Shown in pieces: positions 59,831 through 64,000 of a stretch of 64,000 nt of DNA. Position 1 is the first letter of the stretch. Each line of letters starts with the position of its first letter. This DNA comes from Raphanus sativus (Eukaryota; Streptophyta; Magnoliopsida; Brassicales; Brassicaceae). The position numbers and the translations under genes are program-made. The notes beneath the pieces are model-generated. The model was not told the origin of the DNA, searched no databases, and worked only from the letters and a program-made list of their open reading frames with translations. The stretch covers positions 27,131,043 through 27,195,042 of the forward strand of contig NC_079516.1 of NCBI RefSeq assembly GCF_000801105.2, written 5' to 3'.

Positions 59831-61088
59831 AACCTAAAAAAACAAAACCACAATTCGATTATCTACAAAACCACAAAACACTTTTGTTAAGCTTACTACT
59901 ATCTAATTCTCAAAAAAACGCGTTACTGCTATCCCACGCCTATCTTCCTCAATCAATTCCTTACTATTTATTTATCAACTTATCACCTTCCTTTCTCTTC
60001 AATATGTGACTTCACCAGAGTTGGGATTTTCAGCGACGGCGAAAATCTTAAGTCAAATTACTCTCTCTGATTAACCAGGTAGATCATTCTTGTAATGTGA
60101 ATTTGCTCAATACATATATACATCCGGAAGATGTGAAGATCATTAAAGGTATGGCGACTAGTAGGAATTACAAACCAGATACATATGGTTGGATGTTTAC
60201 AAAGTTTAGTAAATATACAGTTAAATTAGGGTACAAAGCAAAGCACCTATATGCGGATAAGGGGCCTAGGATGATCTATTATGGACCAGAAATCAGGCCC
60301 ATGTTGGCTTTTTCATGGAAGCTGAAGTGTCCCTCGAAACTGAGACACTTTGTTTGGTAAGTGGTATCTGGAGCATACCAAAATTTTCTATGTATATGGT
60401 GCATGGAGGACTCAAAACCAGTTCACAGTCCAGGGCTGGGTTTGCATAACCTTAGGAACGGAAGACATGATGATGGGGGTGATGAATCTCCAGCGAAGTC
60501 TATAACTATTGCATGCTGAATATGAAGCTCTGATTTGGGCTATAGAATGTACGAAGACCCTCTAGTTCTCAGATATAGTTTTCGTAACAAAATATTCTCA
60601 ATTGGTGAAGATGGTGTCGACACCAGACAAATGGCCATATTCTCTACGCATTTAGAATAATTATGACGCAGTAAGACGTACTTCCCTACTTTCAAGTTTC
60701 AACATATTTCAAGAGTACAAAATACATTGCCGGATAAGCTTGCACAAGAATCCGAAAAATTCTTCTTCAACTGTGCTTTATGTTGATTGCTCACCTCCAG
60801 TTTGGCTTTCCGAATTAGGAGGTTTATCTTCTTTGTTTAGTTTATTGTTGTAAAAAAATTCTAAAAGACAAAACCACCCTTCATTTATTTACAAAATCAC
60901 AAAACACTTTCATTAACCTTATTACTATCTAATTCTAAAAAAAAGTTACTACTATCCCACGCCTCTGTCTTCCTCGATCTATTCCTTACCATTTGTTTAT
61001 CAAGTTATCACCTTCCTTTTTCTTCAATCTGTTGCTTCACCAGAATTGGGGTTTCCAGCGATTGGAGAAAAGCTTAAAGTCAAATTAC

Positions 61089-61090
<2 letters not shown>
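58640..61090. repeat. direct segmental duplication covering LINE tail plus 3' flank
   Basis: Unit 1 (about 58640-60078) and unit 2 (about 60079-61090) share the LINE remnant. They also share about 240 bases of following non-LINE DNA (59831-60070 and 60851-61085), with landmarks CAAAACACTTT, CTACTATCTAATTCT, GCTATCCCACGCCT/CTATCCCACGCCT and TCACCTTCCTTTCTCTTCAA/TCACCTTCCTTTTTCTTCAA. Because flanking DNA is included, this is a duplication of the locus and not two separate insertions. Confidence 0.8.
60079..60850 (+). pseudogene. LINE ORF2 C-terminal remnant, copy 2 (internally deleted)
   Basis: This is nearly the same as copy 1: NLLNTYIHPEDVKIIKGM, YGWMFTKFSKYTVKLGYKAK, FSWKLKCPSKLRHFVW. After 60359 the sequence jumps to material that in copy 1 begins near 59347, so about 430 bases are missing. 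It ends with the same A-rich region near 60850. Confidence 0.78.

Positions 61091-61171
<81 letters not shown>
61091..61171. repeat. (CT)n-(TA)n compound microsatellite
   Basis: About 21 CT units are followed directly by about 19 TA units. The run lies at the right edge of the segmental duplication, and unit 1 has only TCTCTCT at the corresponding place. Confidence 0.95.
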
Positions 61172-61174
<3 letters not shown>

Positions 61175-61179
61175 ATTTG

Positions 61180-62160
61180 CATTATGATTACAGAATCTCT
61201 AGGTTGGCTGTTGGTTTTTAGTTTCTTATGGGTTGCTTTTAGTTTCATTTTTCTCGTGTTTCTAGAACTTTAGACAAAAAAAAATTGACTTATTGTTCCT
61301 TCCACATCCGCAAAATGAAGAATATTATTTGATTAATGTTGGATATCCCACAAGAACATGGTATCTTGGTTTGTATCGTAAATACACTCGAAAGTTGTTT
61401 AACCAGAGACATTCAAGCTTGTGATCAGTGATTAAGCGGACATTTAGTCTGGAAAACAAAATTAAGAATTCTATATCGTAAGCATCTAAAAATATGGTTT
61501 GATCAAATGGATAAAGCTAGTAGCAGCAACGATGACACGACACAACTTGATACATGATTCACATCAATTTTTTACATGATTATATGACTAGTGAGTAGTA
61601 TAAGGGAATTTATCTTACTAGTTTATTTGATTTGGGTTCATATTGATTTTATTTACTCCTTGCGTTTTATAATATATTATGTTTTGGATTAGTGTGCACA
61701 AATTAAGAAACTTACTTTCTTCTAAAAACACTTTTAAGATATAGTTTTAAAATCATACAGCCAATTATAAAAACACTGTAGAATCTAATTAGTTAAACAG
61801 TTTACAATAAAGTTAAATTTAACCTTAAACCTTCTAAAACATCATATAGAAACAGAGTGAGTATTAGTTTTATAACATTTGACTTTTAATTTCTAAACAT
61901 TTATTTTTTTATGATTAGTTTAGATTATTATTATTATGTTTCTTGTTTAAAAGGTATTTGATAAATTGAAATAAAAATTAAATAATTAGAAATGAATCTA
62001 AACAAATGTAACCAATTTATAATAAAATTTAGTTGTATAACATTGCATTTGAATGTTTGATCTATGTATTTTTTTTTGTTTACTGATCTTTTTTTCTGTG
62101 TATTATGGTTCATTTCTAAGAGTTTGGTGGTCAAACGTTGGTGATGGATTCTAAATCCGA
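61180..62160. other. AT-rich intergenic DNA
   Basis: There are no convincing reading frames. A short TTA microsatellite (62165-62181) marks the 3' tail of the LINE to the right. Confidence 0.5.
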
Positions 62161-62164
62161 CAAA

Positions 62165-64000
62165 TTATTATTATTATTATTTTTTGTCATCGACTTTACA
62201 GATTCAAGAGGACTCTGTAAACCAAACTGGTAACTCCGCATCCATATGCACGACAAAGGTCGGTTGATTCCTAGCACATCTAGCGAGGCTGTCGGCCTTT
62301 TGATTCTTCGTGCGAGATATGTAAATAATATCTGAACTATGAAAGTTTCCTTTCAAAGTCTCGATATCTGCTAAATAGGTTGCAAAATCAGGCCATTCTT
62401 CTGGTTCCGAAACCATCTTCACCAATTGAAAACAATATGTCGCAAATGTAACCCTGTACTGCCTCAGATTCCACATACACTCCATTGCCCAAATTAATGC
62501 TTCTATCTCTGAGTGAAGAGGAGATAGAGAAGTTCTGACATTCCGTGCTCCCATAAGTCCATCATACCCTTCAAGGGTACTATACCATCCCTGTCCCGAG
62601 AACATATCCTTATCCTTCCAAGATCCATCAATAAAGCACCACCGTCCTGGAATGGACGGTAGATCCGAGTTCTGTTGTCCTATTACTGGTGTAGGGATAA
62701 TTTGTGCCTCTTTCCAAAGCCTTGACTCTGCTTGCGCTAGTTTTAAAGTGTCCAAAGGTTCAACATCCAAATTGCTAAAAACTTTGTTATTCCTTCCCTT
62801 CCAAATATACCATAATATCCATACAAACTGATGGTCCTCTAGTTTCGGAAGAACTCTCCAGAATAAATAATCCATATTAGTAAAAATAGATTCTGTGGGG
62901 AAGAAAGAGTGATTTGATGGGATCTGGGATAGTGCCCAAACCTGACGCGCTGGAGGACATTCAAAAAATACATGATTTATTGATTCCTGTGGAGCACCAC
63001 ATCTATCACAATATAAGTCTCCTGATAATCCTCGTGAGTGTAAATTCTTTCTCACCGAAATGCAGCCTGAGACTATTTGCCATAAGAAGTGCTTAATTTT
63101 TGGTGGGCAGCGAATTTTCCAGCAATGTGCCTAAAGGGAATCCACTGTAGGACCAAAAATTGGTAAAGCCTTGCCCTTATCCGGATAAACCCGTTCGACC
63201 TGATATCCAGATTTCACTGAATATTTTCCGTTCTGAGTAAAATGCCATCCATCCCTGTCTATACTATGAAACCTACTCAATGGTATGCTTTCAATAATAC
63301 TTACATCCCTGGGATCCACCAAGATCCTGATTGCCTGTGAGTTCCAGATATGCAGATCTGGATCAATAAGTTGATCTACCGTAAGATCGGGGTGACTGAG
63401 AATATGATTTTTATTTGCTGGTCTCGGGCGAGTGGTTGGGAGCCAGGGATCATTCCATACTGATATGGATGACCCTGCTCCTACCCTTTTGATTAGTCCT
63501 TTGCTAACCAGAGATCTAGCTGAAATAATACTCCGCCAGCCGTATGACGGTGAATATGATCGGATCGGTTCCAAGGGTGAAGCATTCCTGAAATACCGTC
63601 CTTTAAAAACTCGTAAAAAGAGTGTATTAGGTTTCTCTATCAATCGCCATAATTGCTTCCCGAGCATAGCTGTATTGAAATCCATTATATCTTTAAAGCT
63701 CAGACCACCTTCCTCTTTACTGATGCATACCTTATCCCAAGATTGCCAGTGCATACCCCTAGTACTTCCTCCTGGACTCCACCAGAATTGTGCAACCACA
63801 CTTGTTAATTTCTTTACTATCGCCTTCGGTAATCGATAGCAAGACATTACATGATTAGGCAGAGCTGTAGCCACCGACTTTATGATCACTTCCTTACCCT
63901 CCTTAGTAAAAAACTTAAAAGTCCAGCCATTTATCCTGTTGTTATACCGTTCCTGGAGAAAACTAAACACCTGGATTTTAGATCCCCCAAGATTCTCTGG
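62165..64000 (-). mobile_element. LINE retrotransposon, 3' part (5' end outside window)
   Basis: The minus-strand coding sequence runs from the right edge to a stop near 62204. A very short 3' untranslated region then ends in a (TAA)n tail at about 62165-62190. Plant LINEs can end in such simple repeats instead of pure poly-A. The TSD cannot be checked because the 5' end is missing. Confidence 0.85.
62204..63998 (-). pseudogene. LINE ORF2 C-terminal half with one premature stop
   Basis: One frame runs from the window edge, interrupted only by a TAG at 63131-63133 (VDSL, stop, AHCWKIRCPPK). In order it has the post-RT thumb/connection region (INGWTFKFFTKEGKEVIIKS, HVMSCYRLPKAIV, GLSFKDIMDFNTAMLGKQLW), WRSIISARSLVSKGLIKRVG, and a zinc-binding zf-RVT domain (CPPKIKHFLWQIVSGCI, LYCDRCGAPQESINHVFFEC). 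An RNase H-like domain closes it (CFIDGSWKD, HSEIEALIWAMECMW, YISRTKNQKADSLARC). The third acidic RNase H residue, usually Asp before C-x-x-L-V, is Tyr here (FATYCFQLVKMV). It is recently inactivated. Confidence 0.87.

Noticed and set aside
61046..61273. reading frame with SLSLSLSL and YIYIYIYI runs
   Set aside because: It is only the translation of the CT and TA microsatellites.

Overview
This window is plant nuclear DNA, most likely from a member of the mustard family (Brassicaceae), possibly a Brassica or Raphanus relative. Three things point there. The few host genes look like Arabidopsis families: an F-box/kelch protein, a PCH1/PCHL-like protein and a KCS17/FAE1-clade 3-ketoacyl-CoA synthase. 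The mobile elements are those typical of crucifer genomes. The intergenic DNA is very AT-rich. No bacterial, organellar, viral, rRNA, tRNA or CRISPR feature was seen.

Most of the window is mobile DNA, much of it nested, and many boundaries can be placed from target-site duplications (TSDs). Bases 1-3938 hold the 3' part of a Ty3/gypsy retrotransposon. Bases 5815-7837 (minus) are an F-box/kelch gene split by a 728-bp hAT-type MITE with a perfect 8-bp TSD. Bases 8618-9384 are a 5'-truncated LINE with a 15-bp TSD. Bases 9716-11340 are an AT-rich tandem duplication, followed by an Emigrant-like MITE and a Helitron-like stretch holding another hAT MITE.

Bases 14019-32814 are a nest. A small hAT MITE contains a 3-kb hAT element. 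Beside it, head to head, a second related hAT has been stretched to 15.5 kb by later insertions: a block with a Mutator-like element and a Harbinger-like leader, a Helitron, and a young LTR retrotransposon that itself carries a hAT MITE.

Bases 33394-35440 (minus) are a multi-exon PCH1/PCHL-like gene, apparently the best preserved host gene. Bases 35717-37272 are a large fold-back Mutator-like element made of two palindromes. Bases 38410-46933 hold a Tourist-like MITE, a retrotransposon end and a decayed CACTA element (TNP2-like and a second ORF). Bases 47843-52848 are a nearly intact PIF/Harbinger element (TSD TTA) carrying three genes: a Myb/SANT-like ORF1, a GRF-type zinc-finger/membrane protein and a DDE transposase with one frameshift. 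Bases 52997-54471 (minus) are the KCS gene, frameshifted once near its start. Bases 54874-56197 are a Helitron with both termini readable, and the rest is MITEs and LINE remnants, ending in a LINE (minus) that runs off the right edge.

The PCHL-like and KCS17/FAE1-like genes, both minus strand, recall the Arabidopsis chromosome 4 block around At4g34510-At4g34550, which is my inference from memory. If so, about 18 kb of transposons has been inserted between them here. The strongest candidate for something under-described is the three-gene Harbinger element with its GRF zinc-finger/transmembrane ORF. All identities are from reading translated sequence by eye, with no database search.
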